Assembly: GCA_947044365.1 (NCBI GenBank)
Contig: OX345636.1
Span: 59,709,537 to 59,773,536 of the forward strand
Direction of reading: 5' to 3'
Length of the DNA: 64,000 nt
DNA from: Petrosia ficiformis
Lineage: Eukaryota > Porifera > Demospongiae > Haplosclerida > Petrosiidae
The stretch's first letter is position 1. Every line of letters begins with the position of its first letter. The translations under genes and the position numbers were made by a program. The notes below the pieces were generated by a model. That model saw only the letters and a program-made list of their open reading frames with translations. It had not been told where the DNA came from and searched no databases. Shown piece after piece: positions 29,701 through 44,700 of the stretch.

Positions 29701-32700
29701 ATGTACAAATGAACATCTAGTACATGTACATGTAGATGGTACTACCATCATTACTGTAGTGTGTACATGTACAGGTATTATAAAGTCAACAAGTTTTATA
29801 ATAACAAGTATAAGTACTAGTATATATGTATACAGTGTATACATGTATATTATACATACAGCCGGTATAAACATGTAGTCATGTACTTAGTCTCATGTGG
29901 CTAACATGCATTGTATCATAAAATGAGGCAACATCTGGGGAAATTGTAACATTTCTGCTGGAAGATTTATCACAGAGCCAATCAAATTCGTTTGGTCATA
30001 TGACTTTCACCAAAAGAAAATGTATTATAGTGTAACTGGAGACTATACAGAACATTCAGACACTTGTCTTGCTGTATTGCAATAACAAACAACCATTCTG
30101 GTTTCTGTGACTTTATTAGATGATCTTCTGTCCAACAAAGTAAGTTAGAATTCTGAATGTGTTCAAATTTTAAAGATATAATAAACCTATAAAATGTTTT
30201 CAAAATCTTGCTCATGTAGCGTCATGGGAATTCATCAATTAATTGACATTATTCTGGACTATTACATTCTTGTTTGAAACAAATTGCATCACAGTTTCTC
30301 CAGATGCTTCCTCATTTTATCAATATAATTATCAGCCATTCAAAACTATTATATACTATATACATTTAGTATGAATACAAGTACATCAGTATTTTAGATA
30401 AGCTTATATGGCGCACCATTGGCCCAAAGAGCTTCTTATTTGGCACTGCACAGTTCTCTATTTGGGCCAGTGGTGCAGTTAATTACGATTATATTGTCAG
30501 TAACATCATTAACTCTGTTACTTGGCTCAAGATGTATTCTCAATGGCACACACACTAACCATTGTTGAGCCAATTTGGCCCATGCTTCAAAACTTATCAA
30601 AAACTCTGAAGTACATGTGTATGTATTAATTTACAGCCTATAAAGGAATTAGTCTCAATGTAAGTACTCTCTGTCTTTTACCATTTTGGTGACATAATCC
30701 TTTCCAAATATATTGGATAAACACTTCATGAGATTCATGAAGAAAAATGACCTTCTTAGTTTCCATGCATGACTTAAAACTTTTAAAAGAAGTTTATATT
30801 TCATTCCACCATATAAACATTATGTATAGGTAGTATTTTAATACAGACATGTTTATATACACATAAAAACCAGTTATAAATGTCTCGTTATGGTGTATAT
30901 GTGGGTAACATGTACAGTAGCCCTCAATAAAATGTTCACGTAGCATTGTTGTAGTACACAAGTAGTACTCTACACTGCATAAAACACTGAAAGAGCATAT
31001 TATTATGCATACTACACTTAATAAAATAATGAACAGCAGTGACATTTGAGCTCCACCTTCTACTACTAACTAACTAAAGGGCAACACCCACACCTTTGCT
31101 TATACCTGTGTAACTTCACATTTTACACAACACAGACTTCTAACTTCCTTAATTAGACAGGGGAGCTTCTAACAAAGTCGTAGATACCAAATACATGTAT
31201 ATGTACATGTACATGCTTCGTTAGTCAGAGGAAAGCAACAAAGTGAGTGTTTGAAAGAGCAGTGGCCAGTGCCAACAGTCATGAGGCTAATGTGCTATGC
31301 GTTTTACATTTACATGTATGTACATATTATAATTAAAATATTGCCGTAATTAATATGGTGGAACATACTTAGTACATACGTACTACAATAACACTGTGTG
31401 AACTATTTATTGAGGGCTACTGTATACAAGAATGTGTACACATGTACGTGTCTAGTAATTACATGTAGTCTGATGGCATTGCCTCTTCACTGGTAGGAGG
31501 AAGGGTCTGGGACATACATGTTCATGTACATGTATATTACCAGATTACTCAACCTCAAACCACACTCTTATAAGCTCCACCTCACATGTAACAAATACAA
31601 TGTTCAATGTACTGTAAATTGGGAGGGTATAAAACCCGGAACAGAATGAAACTGAATGTGGAATGGAACGGAACGGAACCGAACTGGAAGTTGATAACTA
31701 TTATTATATGTTTGGTAATTGAATTTAATATGTAATTTTAATATTATATCGTGTGCAAAAAAAAAAACAAAGTTTGTACCTTCATTAGTGGAATATTTAC
31801 CTACCAAATGTGAAGATTCTAGACTGAACAAGTGTACATGTATAAAGATGAGAGGTGAACAGCTCATTATTCTTTGTAACAATAATCAATATTGACATAC
31901 AATGAAACAAAAGTAGTTACATCATATATAGTAACTTATTAAGTAACTTAACAAATACATGTACAGTACATAGGTAACAAAGTATCTACATAAGTGATAT
32001 ATAGCAACTCATTAAGTATCACTTACAATGTACATTGTGTAAATAAATAAGTAACGTCATACGAGTAGTCTTGTCACTGGAATCTTCACATTTGATAGGT
32101 GAATCTTCCATCAATAAAGGTACACACTTAGATGTTTTGAATGGTGGTAGTAGAGGTTGTGGTGATGAAGATGATGACAGAGAGTGATATTCATCGCTAT
32201 AAATTAAAACGAGTTCAGACGTCATTCCTCTCTTTCTTCCTTGTTTGTCTTGTTGCACTTTTATACTTGTAACCAAATTTTATGTACCTTTAATAACTTA
32301 CTATTCAGCCATTTTGTACAGGAAGCCAACAAAATTTAGAATTAATGATACATGTATCTCATCCTGGATATCAAATTTGATTGCCTTCCTGTACAAAATG
32401 GTGGAGTGGTTAGCAATTGTAGCTAATCATTTGATCAAAATTATTTTGTAATAGAGTACAACTTGTCCATTTTTGTAATTTCAGTAGTTTATTAACCAAT
32501 GATCTAAAGTTATTAATACTAGGGCCGGGCGATAGTGATGGCAGTCTGACTATTAATTGTTATCGTCAGCACTACTATTGTGATAGTGATAGTCAAAATT
32601 CTCTATCACAATAGTAAACGTGTGGGATTGTGCATGCACATGTGCACACTAATCACCACACCCACATTGCAACTTGTGGGAGAAGTGTAAATAAAATGGC

Positions 32701-35700
32701 AACTGATTCTACAAGTGACATAGTTCGAGATTGTGAACCAGAAGTTCTTCCATTGGAAGGTTCTAAGCATGATGTTTAGCAGTATTTTTGTTTACCTGTA
32801 ATAGAAGGACATTTGCAGAACCAGATAGTGAATATCAAAAGAAAGTCAAATATTCTGAAAATACTTCCAATACATGTATATATATGTACAGGTACATATT
32901 TACATACCAGGACACCCCCCTTTAAAATTAGCCCCGTAGTCGTTATTTAGGCTAAACATGTAGGAGATGGCAATTGATTCTACAAGTGACGTAGCTCTAG
33001 ATTGTGAACTAGAAGTTCTTCCATTGGAAGGTTCTAAGCATAAATAAATTAAATTGTTCCATCGGGGTGTAGAATTAGGGCACAAACGGGTTAAATCCAA
33101 TAAAGTCAAACCCTAAACAAATGCAATGTTCAATGGAGATATTATGCTTTGTATTTTACATTATAACTGGTATAACAAATAGGAGGGTATAAAACCTGGG
33201 ATGGAATGAAACTAAATGTGGAATAGAACAGAACTGGAAGTTGATAACTATTATTATATGGTGGCGATTGAATTTATTAAGTATTATATCGTGCCCAAAA
33301 AAATAACAAAGTCTGCACCTTTATTAGTGGTTTATTTGTACCTACCAAGTTTGAAGAGTCTAGACTGAAGTGTACATGTATAAAGAAGAGCGGTGAACAG
33401 GGGTTATACAGGTAGTTACATCATATATAGTAACTTATTAAGTAACTTAACAAATAAATATCTATTAAGTGACAAAGTATCTACATAAGTGATATAGCAA
33501 CTCATTATAAATAAATAAGTAACTTCATATGAATAGTCTCGTCACTAGAATCTTCACATTTGATATATAGGTGAATCTTCCATTAATAAAGATACACACT
33601 TAAATATTTTAAATTGTGGTGGTAGAGGTTGTGGTGATGAAGATGATAACAGAAAGTCATACTCATTGCTAAAATGAGTTGAGAACTCATTCCTCTCTTT
33701 CTTCCACATTTGTTTTTTTGCACATGCTAATAATGTTATTATTAAATTAATTTAATGTAGCTATTAATTTCTGGTTCCCTTCCATTCCAAGTTTTATACC
33801 TTCCCACCAAAATTATAACATGTAATCAAATTTAATTAAACACTTACATTTAACACTAACTATTCATGTACAGGAAGCCAACAATATCTGGAATTAATGA
33901 TAGCTCTTCCTCAATATCAAATTTGATTGACTTCCTGTACAAAATGGTGGAGTGGTTAGCAATTGTAGCTAATCATTTGATCAAAATTATTCCAGTCACA
34001 CAATAAGAGCTGTTATTAACCAATGATCTAAAGTTATTAATGCTAGTGCCGGGCTATAGTGACGATAGTCTGACTATTGTTATCGTCAGCATTATTATCG
34101 TGATAGCAAAAATCTAAATTCTCTACTGTGATAATAAACATGTGGGATTGTGCTTGTGCATGCACGCACTAATCACCACACCCACATTGGGGTAGCTAGA
34201 AAACGCGGACTGTGGATCATGGATTACGAATCAAATGAGCTATGAATTTTGTTAAAATCATGTGATAAGCACATAATAAATGTCATTTAAATTAGCTTTA
34301 TTGGATTATTACAATCAAGGTGATAGGAACGAGCACACAGCACAAACCCTCCATAAAGGTTGCTAAATCCCTCTAGCTATGTACTGAGTACAACGAGGCA
34401 GTATTCTCATCATTTTTAGGGTTCAATCACTATGTGGTGAATCCATGTTTTCTTGTTTTCCGTTTCCGTTTCTCCATTTTTTTTATAACCACCCAAGCAA
34501 TATAACTGTCACATGATGCCTAGCAGTGTCACATGACATACATGTAAGTCTGTAATCTGTGATCTGCAGCCCGTGTTTTCTATCCACTGCCCACATTGCC
34601 ACATGTGTAAACTCTAGGAGAAGTGTAAATAAAATGGCATCTGATTCTACAAGTGACGTAGCTCTAGATTGTGAACTAGAAGTTCTTCCATTGGAAGGTT
34701 CTAAGCATGATGTTTAGCAGTATTTCTGTTTACCTGTAATAGAAGGAAATTTGCAGAACCAGATAATCCTACATGTAGGTTGTGAATATAAAAAGAAAAT
34801 CAAATATTCTGGAAATACTTCCAATATGAGATTCCATTTACTGCTATGTCAAAATTACAGACTCCTAGTAGCAAAATAGTAAACAGAAATCTACTGAATC
34901 AAAAAAGCTGTCCCTTGAATCCCATACTACTATACCAAGAAACCAAAAAGGGAATTGTGTTTATTATACATGTATGTTATGATAGTATTCACTGTCATTT
35001 CAGTAATTATAACTATCATGATAGTAAAATAATTCACTATTGCCCAGCCCTAATTTATTAATACACACTTACAAAGCAAGTAGCCCCATCTTAAGATAAT
35101 AAGTGTGATTATATTTTATAGATAATTATTATCACACTTATAATTGTTACATTACATGTCATTATTTACAGAAGGGAGAAACAGCTCTGGATTTAGCAAA
35201 AAGTAAAGGATATGAAGGATGTGTGCATATACTGGAAGAGGCTATGGTGTGTAAAATAATGTAATTTTCATTACTTGTCATTACATGAATATAATGTATA
35301 ATGTATATTTACATCACTACACTATCAGGGTTTCATTTAGAGGGGGTTGTGGTGGGAGGGGTCATTTGCCCCCCCCCCCCCTTGCTAGAGTTTTGCACAT
35401 CTTTAATTTTTTTTTTCCAATATGCACACTATTATAGCCCTGTATGTCACCCCTCTAAAGTTATTTAAATTCACACTTCAACAAATTTTCTAAATGAAAA
35501 CCTGACAATCAGAGTTTTTGATAAGGTTTGAAGCATGGGCCAAATTGGCTCAAAAATGTTTAGTGTGTGCGCATTGGAAAAACATCTTGAGCCAATTAAT
35601 AAAGGCTTAATGCTGTTAGTGACAATATAATCATAATTAACTTCGCCACTGGCTTGAAGAGAGAACTGTGAAGTGCCCAAAAAAAGAAGCTCCATGGGCC

Positions 35701-38700
35701 AGTGGTGCACCATATGTGCTTATCGAAAACACTGCTGTCTATACTATATACCCGTATGGGTATACATTTTCGAGATGTTTAATTTTCGCATTTTCAGCTT
35801 TTGTAGGGGTTTCATTTTCGCAGTTGGGATAATTATTATTAACCTGTTTGCAATTATTCCTGTTTGTGGGCATGGTGCAAAAGAAATTTATTGACATAAT
35901 AATTCTGATTCCAAATATAGGATGAAATCATGGAATAAAAAAGAAACTGACATGCTCACAACATGAAGATGTTTATTTAGTTTAAAGCAGCCCAAAAATC
36001 GAAGCTACTTGCCTAACAAAAGTGATAAAGAGACGCTAATTGTGGGTGTTACCACTAGACTGCTTAATACTCGCCTTGCTGCTTTCCTGTAGCCAGCGAA
36101 GCATGTTTGTTGTATATACAGCTTTCTTAGATGGTCTTCTGTCTAATTAAGTGGGTTAAAAGTCACTGGTGTTTAAAATGCAAAAATTATGCAGGCGAGT
36201 ATAGAGGTGGGTGTAGCCCTGGAACTATTAAATTTTCAAGCGCTCACCTTACTCTCTTCCTGCTGATAATAAAGCATTAGGCAATCACCTGTGAAGGCAC
36301 AATTTCTGACAAAGGAACATTGGGATCCAAAACATCATCAACAGGATGAAGGTATCTGAGCAAAGCCATGATCGTACATGTTTCACACTTGCGTACACGT
36401 GTAAAAAAAAGTGGGTGTGGTGAAAAAAATTAAAATTTCAAGAGAATTTAATTTTGTGGGAGCCAAAGCATAGCGAAAACAGCGAAATTTAGTCCCCCTC
36501 GAAAATTTATACCCATACGAACATTTCTGATTACCTATACATAATATAGTTCTACCACACAATCTATTGCTCTATGTGTACAATATTTATACATTCCTAA
36601 TCATATAAACCTACTCATATTTGTATAGTGATTATGTTTATTATTAGTACATTAAAAAGTCTGATTCTGTTACTAGTATTGAGATTTGGTAATTATTTCC
36701 TTTTAGAAGAATCAAAAAGTTGATAAGCATTTGGATAAACCTGGTAAGTAAATATGGTATTGTTTTATTGGTTATATACACATGTACATGTAGATTGTAT
36801 TATTAGTAATTGTTGTAATGATTGTAATAGTTATCAGGTCTGGTACTTGGCCGGGTTGTGTTAAGTACTTTCTAGGCTTAAGCACAGCTAGTTTATGAAG
36901 TTCTTTAATTGAAGTGCTTCAAACCCCATTGTCAATTTAAGCACAAGCTCTTATGTTTGTGCTTAAGCACAAGTGTTAAATGTCAGTGCTTGTGCTTGTG
37001 CTTATAGTACATGTACATTGTACATGTATATTCTGCAAATATTCATATTGATCACTTTTCCTTGCAACTAAAAGGGTATACAACTTTCAAAACCTTATCA
37101 GTACATGTGTGATAGCAGGTGTATCATCAAAACAATGGCAGCTGTAGTAGCAAAGAAGCTACCCATGATATTTGAACAATTAATGTTTATTAGGTCTAAT
37201 TAAACAATGAAAGAACTACATGTATTATAACTGTTGCTAGTTTAAATGATTTCATTGAAAATGCTTTAAAGTAATTAAGTACTCTAACAAAGGGCTTGTG
37301 CTTGTGCTTCTACTTGTGCTTATACTTGTACTTGTATTTGTGCTTGTACTTGTGCTTGTACTTGTGCTTGTGCTTGTCCTTGTGCTTGTACTTGTATTTG
37401 TGCTTGTGCTTGTGCTTGTGCTTGTGCTTGTGCTTATACTTGTATTTGTGCTTGTACATGTACTTGTGCTTGTACTTGTGCTTTTGCTTGTACTTGTGCT
37501 TGTACTTGTGTTTGTGCTTGTGCTTGTACTTGTGCTTGTGCTTGTGCTTGTACTTGTGCTTCTGCTTCTGCTTGTACTTATACTTGTATTTGTGCTTGTA
37601 CTTGTGCTTGTACTTGTGCTTGTATTTGTGCTTGTGCTTGTACTTGTACTTGTATTTGTGCTTGTGCTTGTACTTGTGCTTGTACTTGTGCTTGTGCTTG
37701 TACTTGTGCTTGTACTTGTGCTTGTACTTGTATTTGTGCTTGTGCTTGTGCTTGTGCTTGTACTTGTATTTGCGCTTGTGCTTGTGCTTGTACTTGTACA
37801 TGTGGTTGTGCTTGACGTAATTTAAAAGTGCTTCCAATTGTAGTTGTATTTGTGCTTGTACTTGTACTAATACTTGTACTTGTGCTTGTGCTTGTACTTA
37901 TACCTGTACTTGTGCATGTTTTTGTGTTTGTGCTTGTATTTGTACTGGTACTTGTGCTTGTACTTGTGCTTGTGCTTGTACTTGTACTAATACTTGTACT
38001 TGTGCTTGTGCTTGTATTTGTACTTGTGCATGTGCTTGTGCTTGTGCTTACATGTATACTTGTACTTGTGCATGTTTTTGTGTTTGTGCTTGTATTTGTA
38101 CTTGTACTTGTACTTGTGCTTGTATTTGTGCTTGTACTTGTACTAATACTTGTACTTCTGCTTGTGCTTGTACTTATACCTGTACTTGTGCATGTTTTTG
38201 TGTTTGTGCTTGTATTTTTACTGGTACTTGTGCTTGTACTTGTGCTTGTGCTTGTACTTGTACTAATACTTGTACTTGTGCTCGTGCTTGTATTTGTACT
38301 TGTGCATGTGCTTGTGCTTGTGCTTGTGCTTGTACTTGTACTAATACTTGTACTTGTGCTTGTATTTGTGCTTGTACTTGTACTAATACTTGTACTTGTG
38401 CTTGTGTTTGTGCTTGTGCTTGTACTTGTGCTTGTGCTTGTGCTTGTACTTGTGCTTCTGCTTCTGCTTGTACTTATACTTGTATTTGTGCTTGTACTTG
38501 TGCTTGTATTTGTGCTTGTACTTGTACTAATACTTGTACTTCTGCTTGTGCTTGTACTTATACCTGTACTTGTGCATGTTTTTGTGTTTGTGCTTGTATT
38601 TGTACTGGTACTTGTGCTTGTACTTGTGCTTGTGCTTGTACTTGTACTAATACTTGTACTTGTGCTCGTGCTTGTATTTGTACTTGTGCATGTGCTTGTG

Positions 38701-41700
38701 CTTGTGCTTGTGCTTGTACTTGTACTAATACTTGTACTTGTGCTTGTATTTGTGCTTGTACTTGTACTAATACTTGTACTTGTGCTTGTGTTTGTGCTTG
38801 TGCTTGTACTTGTGCTTGTGCTTGTGCTTGTGCTTGTACTTGTGCTTCTGCTTCTGCTTGTACTTATACTTGTATTTGTGCTTGTACTTGTGCTTGTATT
38901 TGTGCTTGTACTTGTACTAATACTTGTACTTGTGCTTGTGCTTGTACTTATACCTGTACTTGTGCATGTTTTTGTGTTTGTGCTTGTATTTGTACTGGTA
39001 CTTGTGCTTGTACTTGTGCTTGTGCTTGTACTTGTACTAATACTTGTACTTGTGCTTGTGCTTGTATTTGTACTTGTGCTTGTGCTTGTGCTTGTGCTTA
39101 CATGTATACTTGTACTTGTGCATGTTTTTGTGTTTGTGCTTGTATTTGTACTTGTACTTGTACTTGTGCTTGTATTTGTGCTTGTACTTGTACTAATACT
39201 TGTACTTCTGCTTGTGCTTGTACTTATACCTGTACTTGTGCATGTTTTTGTGTTTGTGCTTGTATTTGTACTGGTACTTGTGCTTGTACTTGTGCTTGTG
39301 CTTGTACTTGTACTAATACTTGTACTTGTGCTCGTGCTTGTATTTGTACTTGTGCATGTGCTTGTGCTTGTACTTGTACTAATACTTGTACTTGTGCTTG
39401 TATTTGTGCTTGTACTTGTGCTTGTGTTTGTGCTTGTGCTTGTACTTATACTTGTACTTGTGCTTGTGTTTGTGCTTGTGCTTGTACTTACATGTATACT
39501 TGTGCTTGTGTTTGTGCTTGTGCTTGTACTTGTATTTGTACTTGTACTTGTGCTTGTATTTGTGCTTGTACTTGTACTAATACTTGTACTTCTGCTTGTG
39601 CTTGTACTTGTAGTAATACTTGTACTTGTGCTTGTGCTTGTGCTTGTAGTTGTACTTATACTTGTACTTGTGCTTGTATTTGTGCTTGTACTTGTACTTG
39701 TACTTGTATTTGTGCTTGTACTTGTACTTGTATTTGTGCTTGTGCTTGTACTTGTACTTGTATTTGTGCTTGTGCTTGTGCTTGTGCTTGTGCTTGTACT
39801 TGTACTTGTACTTGTACTTGTACTTGTATTTGTGCTTGTGCTTGTGCTTGTGCTTGTGCTTGTGCTTGTGCTTGTGCTTGTGCTTGTACTTGTGCTTGTA
39901 CTTGTATTTGAGCTTGTACTTGTATTTGTGCTTGTGCTTGTGCTTGACGTAATTTAAAAGTGCTTGCACTTGTACTTAAGCACTTTTCCAAAGGGCTTCA
40001 CACAACCCTGGTCTTAGAGTGGGCAACCTTTGGATTTACCCAGGATCCCCAACATACCACAGAAAGAATGGGCCTGGAATGGATCGTTTTGTAATTTACA
40101 AATGACTAATCACTCCTTGTCTAGATAATAAATTGATTTAACAACAGTATTCAATTGATTTTAAAGCATAAAAATCTGATTTCTGTAGTATAACATCATA
40201 CTCACATAATAACAAGTTAATTAAGGACATAATATAATAAGTGACCACACCATCATGAATAAATTATTATCTAGGATCATTACTACTATTGTAGTCTTGT
40301 GTAGCCAAGCACTGCAACTCTACGAGTGACTCCCTGAGTCTTGTCACATGACTCTTGACATTACAATTCTAATTAAAGCTGATTTTTCAAAATACAGATA
40401 ATCAACATAACATTTGCATGCATGGAACAGTCTCCTGTTACCTTCAATACAACCCACATTACTTGAGTAGGTGTTTAAAACGGCAAAGCAGCAAAAAAGA
40501 AAATTATATAGGCATGTCTTTAAACACGCGTCTTACACTAAATATTATTATCTATAGCTCAAGAGTTAGTTGACCAATAGCTAAGATATTATACTATATA
40601 GATATTGAAATTCCTGAGAGAAGCACAGTTTGTCTGGAAGCTCTATTTGAACTAATTATGTTTTCTTTAATTTTATTGTTTATCTGTAATGTTCTAAACT
40701 AAGATTATAATGGATCCAAAAGAACATACACAAATATATATATCATGAGGAGAACTGAACATGAGGCAAGTCTGAGCATGCTCAGTATGTAACAATATTC
40801 ATAATAATTAAGTCCACTACACTCCTTCCCTCTTACAAAAGTAAATAAGAACAAAACAACTAATTACTCAGAATACAATATTAATAGTATCGGTCCGGTG
40901 GATGACGTATTCGTTGAGGATAACGAGAAATTGTTGAATCACCTTCACGGTTAATAGTCTCGGGCTCAATACCTGACTGAGTTGAACAGGTACTCTGCTC
41001 TAGATTAGATTGATCTTCAGATGGGGTAACAGAACTAGGATATTCCCAGGCACTGACTGCTTCTGTGCTGTCATCTTTAAATAGTAGTTGGTCCACATGT
41101 CTTTTCCAAACTATTCCATCTTCAAGTTCCACCATAAACGTGACATCACCTTTCTGTTCCACGATCTTGCCACTAATCCAAGAGGGGTCGTCATCACGAT
41201 AACTACGTACCATGACTCTTTGTCCTACGTTGAACTTCCTGACATGTGAGTGCATGTCATGGTTACTCTTCTGTAAACCTTGTTGGTCATGAACTTTAGT
41301 TTCTGTGTTAGGTTTCAACAAATCTAATACTGTCCTTAGGGGTCTTCTCAACATTAATTCACAGGGGGCCTTGCCAGTTGTTGAGTGAGGGGTTGCTCGA
41401 TAGTATAAGAGAAAGTTAGAGAGTGTATACTGACTAGTGTGACCTTCCTTCTTCCCCTTCTTCAATGAATTTTTTAGTGTTTGCACCAATCTCTCTACTG
41501 CACCATTGGTTGAAGGGTGATAGGGAGCTGATTTGAAATGTTTGATTCCATTTTGATGAAGAAAAACTTTAAAATCATGAGATGTAAATTGCGGGCCATT
41601 ATCTGACACGAGTTGTTTGGGAAGACCGAAAACTGAAAAAATGTGTCGTAAAACATCAATTGTTGCAGATGCAGATGTAGATGATACTTCATAGATTTCA

Positions 41701-44700
41701 GGCCATTTGGAGTGACTATCTACTAAGAGCAAGTAAGTTTTACCAAACAGTGGTCCGGCAAAATCAATGTGGACACGCTGCCATGGTCGAGTTGGCCAGG
41801 ACCAGGGGTGCAATGGCGAGTGAGGAGGAGAATGTCGAACAGATAAACATGCATCACAGGACTTAGCTAATTGCTCAATCTCCTTATCAATTAAGGGCCA
41901 CCACACAAAACTTCTAGCTACCACTTTCATTTTATTCATTCCCATATGGCTAGTATGTAATTCTTCAAGAACTCTTTGCCTAAGTTTCTGGGGCACTACT
42001 ACTCGAATCCCCCACATGATGCAATTAGCTTCTATGCATAACTCACTTGACCGATTGTAATATGGCTTCAATTCATCTGCTATCTCCTCCGGCCATCCAT
42101 ATCTTGTATAGTGTAAGATTTTGCTAAGAACAGGATCATTACGAGTGACTGTCTGGAGTTCAGTACAAGTAACAGGTAAGATACCAATCTGAGAGAGATT
42201 AAATATGGCTGATGCTCCTTCTGCTTGAGTTGACTCATCCTGGGTAACAGATAATGGAAGTCGAGACAATCCATCAGCATTCCCGTGGGCAGTAGTAGAT
42301 CTAAATATAATGTTGTAGTGATAGGTTGATAACAGTATAGCCCATCGCTGTAGTCTAGCTGCTGTGATAGGAGGAATGCCTTTATGAGATCCAAATATAG
42401 TAGTCAATGGTTTGTGATCTGTGATTAAGGTAAATTCTCTACCATATATATACTGATTAAATTTCTTTACCCCGAAAATTAATGATAACCCTTCTTTCTC
42501 GATTTGTGAATAGTTTCTCTCTGCCTTTGAAAGGGTTCGGGAGGCAAAAGCTATGGGTTTCTCTACCCCATCAGGTGTGATGTGGGACAACACTGCCCCA
42601 ATACCATATTGGGAGGCATCGGCTGCTAATCGAATAGGGAGTGAGGGATTATAGTGAATAAGAACAGTAGAGGAGGTTAGCTTTTCAGTGGCTTCTTGTA
42701 CTGCCTCACTACATTTCTCTGACCACACCCATTTGCAATTCTTTTGCAAAAGGCTGTTGAGTGGTTGAAGGATGGATGCCAAATGTGGTATGAATTTGCC
42801 ATAATAGTTAACAAGGCCTAGGTAGGCTCTCAGTTCAGTAACATTCTGAGGTTGGGGTGCATTTACAATTGCCTCAATCTTATTTGGGGTAACATGCAAT
42901 CCTTCACTATCAACAGTATAACCAAGGTATTCAACACTATCACACATAAACTTACATTTGTTTTTTTTCAATGTGATTCCATGGTATTGTAACCGTCGCA
43001 GTACCTCTTCCAGATTAGCAAGGTGTTCCTGATCGTTTACTCCAGTAATTAATATATCGTCAATATAGCAGATGGTACGAGGTATTCCTTGTAATACAAT
43101 ATCCATAGTCCGCTGGAAAATAGCAGGAGCAGGAGCTATTCCAAATGGCATTCTTGTATATCGATAGAGTCCCTTGTGAGTGTTGATGGTGACAAGGTCT
43201 TTGGATTGATCGTCCAATACCATTTGCTGATATGCCTGAGATAAGTCTAATTTCGTGAATTTCTTGCCCCCTGATAGAGAGGCAAACAGCTCCTCCGGTT
43301 TTGGCAGTGGGTATTGATCCACTTCTAGTGATTGATTCAAGGTGACTTTGTAGTCTCCGCATATTCGTATAGATCCATCTCTCTTGGGAACAGCGACAAT
43401 GGGTGCTGCCCATTCACTAAATATGATAGGTTCAATGATTCCGGTTCCTTGGAGTCTATCCAGCTCTTTCTCTACTCCCTCTTTCAGAGCAAAAGGAACT
43501 GGTCGAGGGCGCCAAAACTTTGGAGTGGTATTAGGCTTGAGGTGTAATTTTGCATGATATTGTGACATTGTTCCAAGGGTGTTGCTAAACACTTTTGAGT
43601 ATTTGCTAACTAATAAATCCACTCCACCACCAAGGAATGTATGCAATATGTCATGCCAATTTAGAACGAGATGATTTAGCCAATTCCTTCCTAATAAGGC
43701 CGGTCCTTCACCTTGGACAACTACTAGGTCTAGATTGGCTTCTTGATCTTTGTAACGCACATGAACAGTGATCTCTCCAGCTACTTCCAATGATTCCGAG
43801 GTATAAGTCTTCAAAACAACGGCAGACTTGCGTAGTTCATAAGAAGAAAACTTGGAGTCATACTCTTGCTTCGATACAATGGAAACAGCCGCTCCTGTGT
43901 CAATTTCCATCGTTAAAGGTTTGTCTCCTATTTTAACATCAACCTTGATTGGTCGACGAGCTTCTCCACCTAAAGTGAACAAAGCCAAATCTTGATTCTC
44001 AGTCGATAATTGATCATCACTTTTGTCTTCCATTTCTTTGATATATTTTGTTCTCTGTGGTCTAAAACTGTTTTTACGTGGTCTCGGGGTTTCATTTGAA
44101 TGAGAATTCCCTATTTGAGGTCGGTATCCTTTGCTACGACAAACAACTTTCAAGTGGCCTCTTTTGCCACACTTTAAGCAATCGAAATCCTTGTAACGAC
44201 ACTGACTAGCTGTGTGATTTAATTTACCACACCTATAACACGTAGAGTTTGATGAGGTGACTTGATGCACAAGACAACTTCGGTCAACAGTTCCATTCTT
44301 CATTTCTAAGGTTTGCTTGTCAACTGACTCGATGTTCTGAGCAGTCTCCACCGCTTTCGTAAATGTTAGCTTATCTTCCAGTAGCAATCGTTTTTGGGTT
44401 GATTCTTTCCGAAGTCCACAAACTAAACGATCTCTCAAGGCATCATCAAGGTAATCCTTGAACTGACAGTGAGTTGATAACCGTTTCAACTCAGCAACGT
44501 ACTCTGCCACACTTTCCCCTTCTTTCTGGTTTTTTTTATGGAATTGGAATCGCTCAACAATCACCGAGGGGGTTGGTTGATAATGCTTCTTGAGCACATC
44601 CGTAATGTTTTGAAGCGTTTTGTCGATTGGTGAGCTTGGTTGTAGCAAGTCTCTAAGTAAGGCGTATGTAGGCTTCCCTACAACAGTAAGAAACACTGGG

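Noticed and set aside
29505..29790. CRISPR-like array at the 66-bp repeats
   Set aside because: Units are contiguous, with no unique spacers between conserved repeats, in a eukaryotic genome with no cas genes.
29344..29878. 176- and 105-residue frames with VHVHTTVM / CTCTNEHLL repeats
   Set aside because: Translation of the 66-bp minisatellite in opposite strands; the repeat explains both.
35471..35713. 80-codon - strand frame
   Set aside because: It lies wholly inside a family C MITE and is not kept in the other copies.
37296..39969. Open frames of up to 709 codons (LVLVLV, CTCTCA, KYKHKH, QAQVQ)
   Set aside because: They occur in several frames and both strands of a hexamer satellite that lacks stop codons; no splice, start or compositional support.
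41495..43547. Additional frames inside 40.9-44.8 kb
   Set aside because: Shadow frames of the gag-pol coding sequence.
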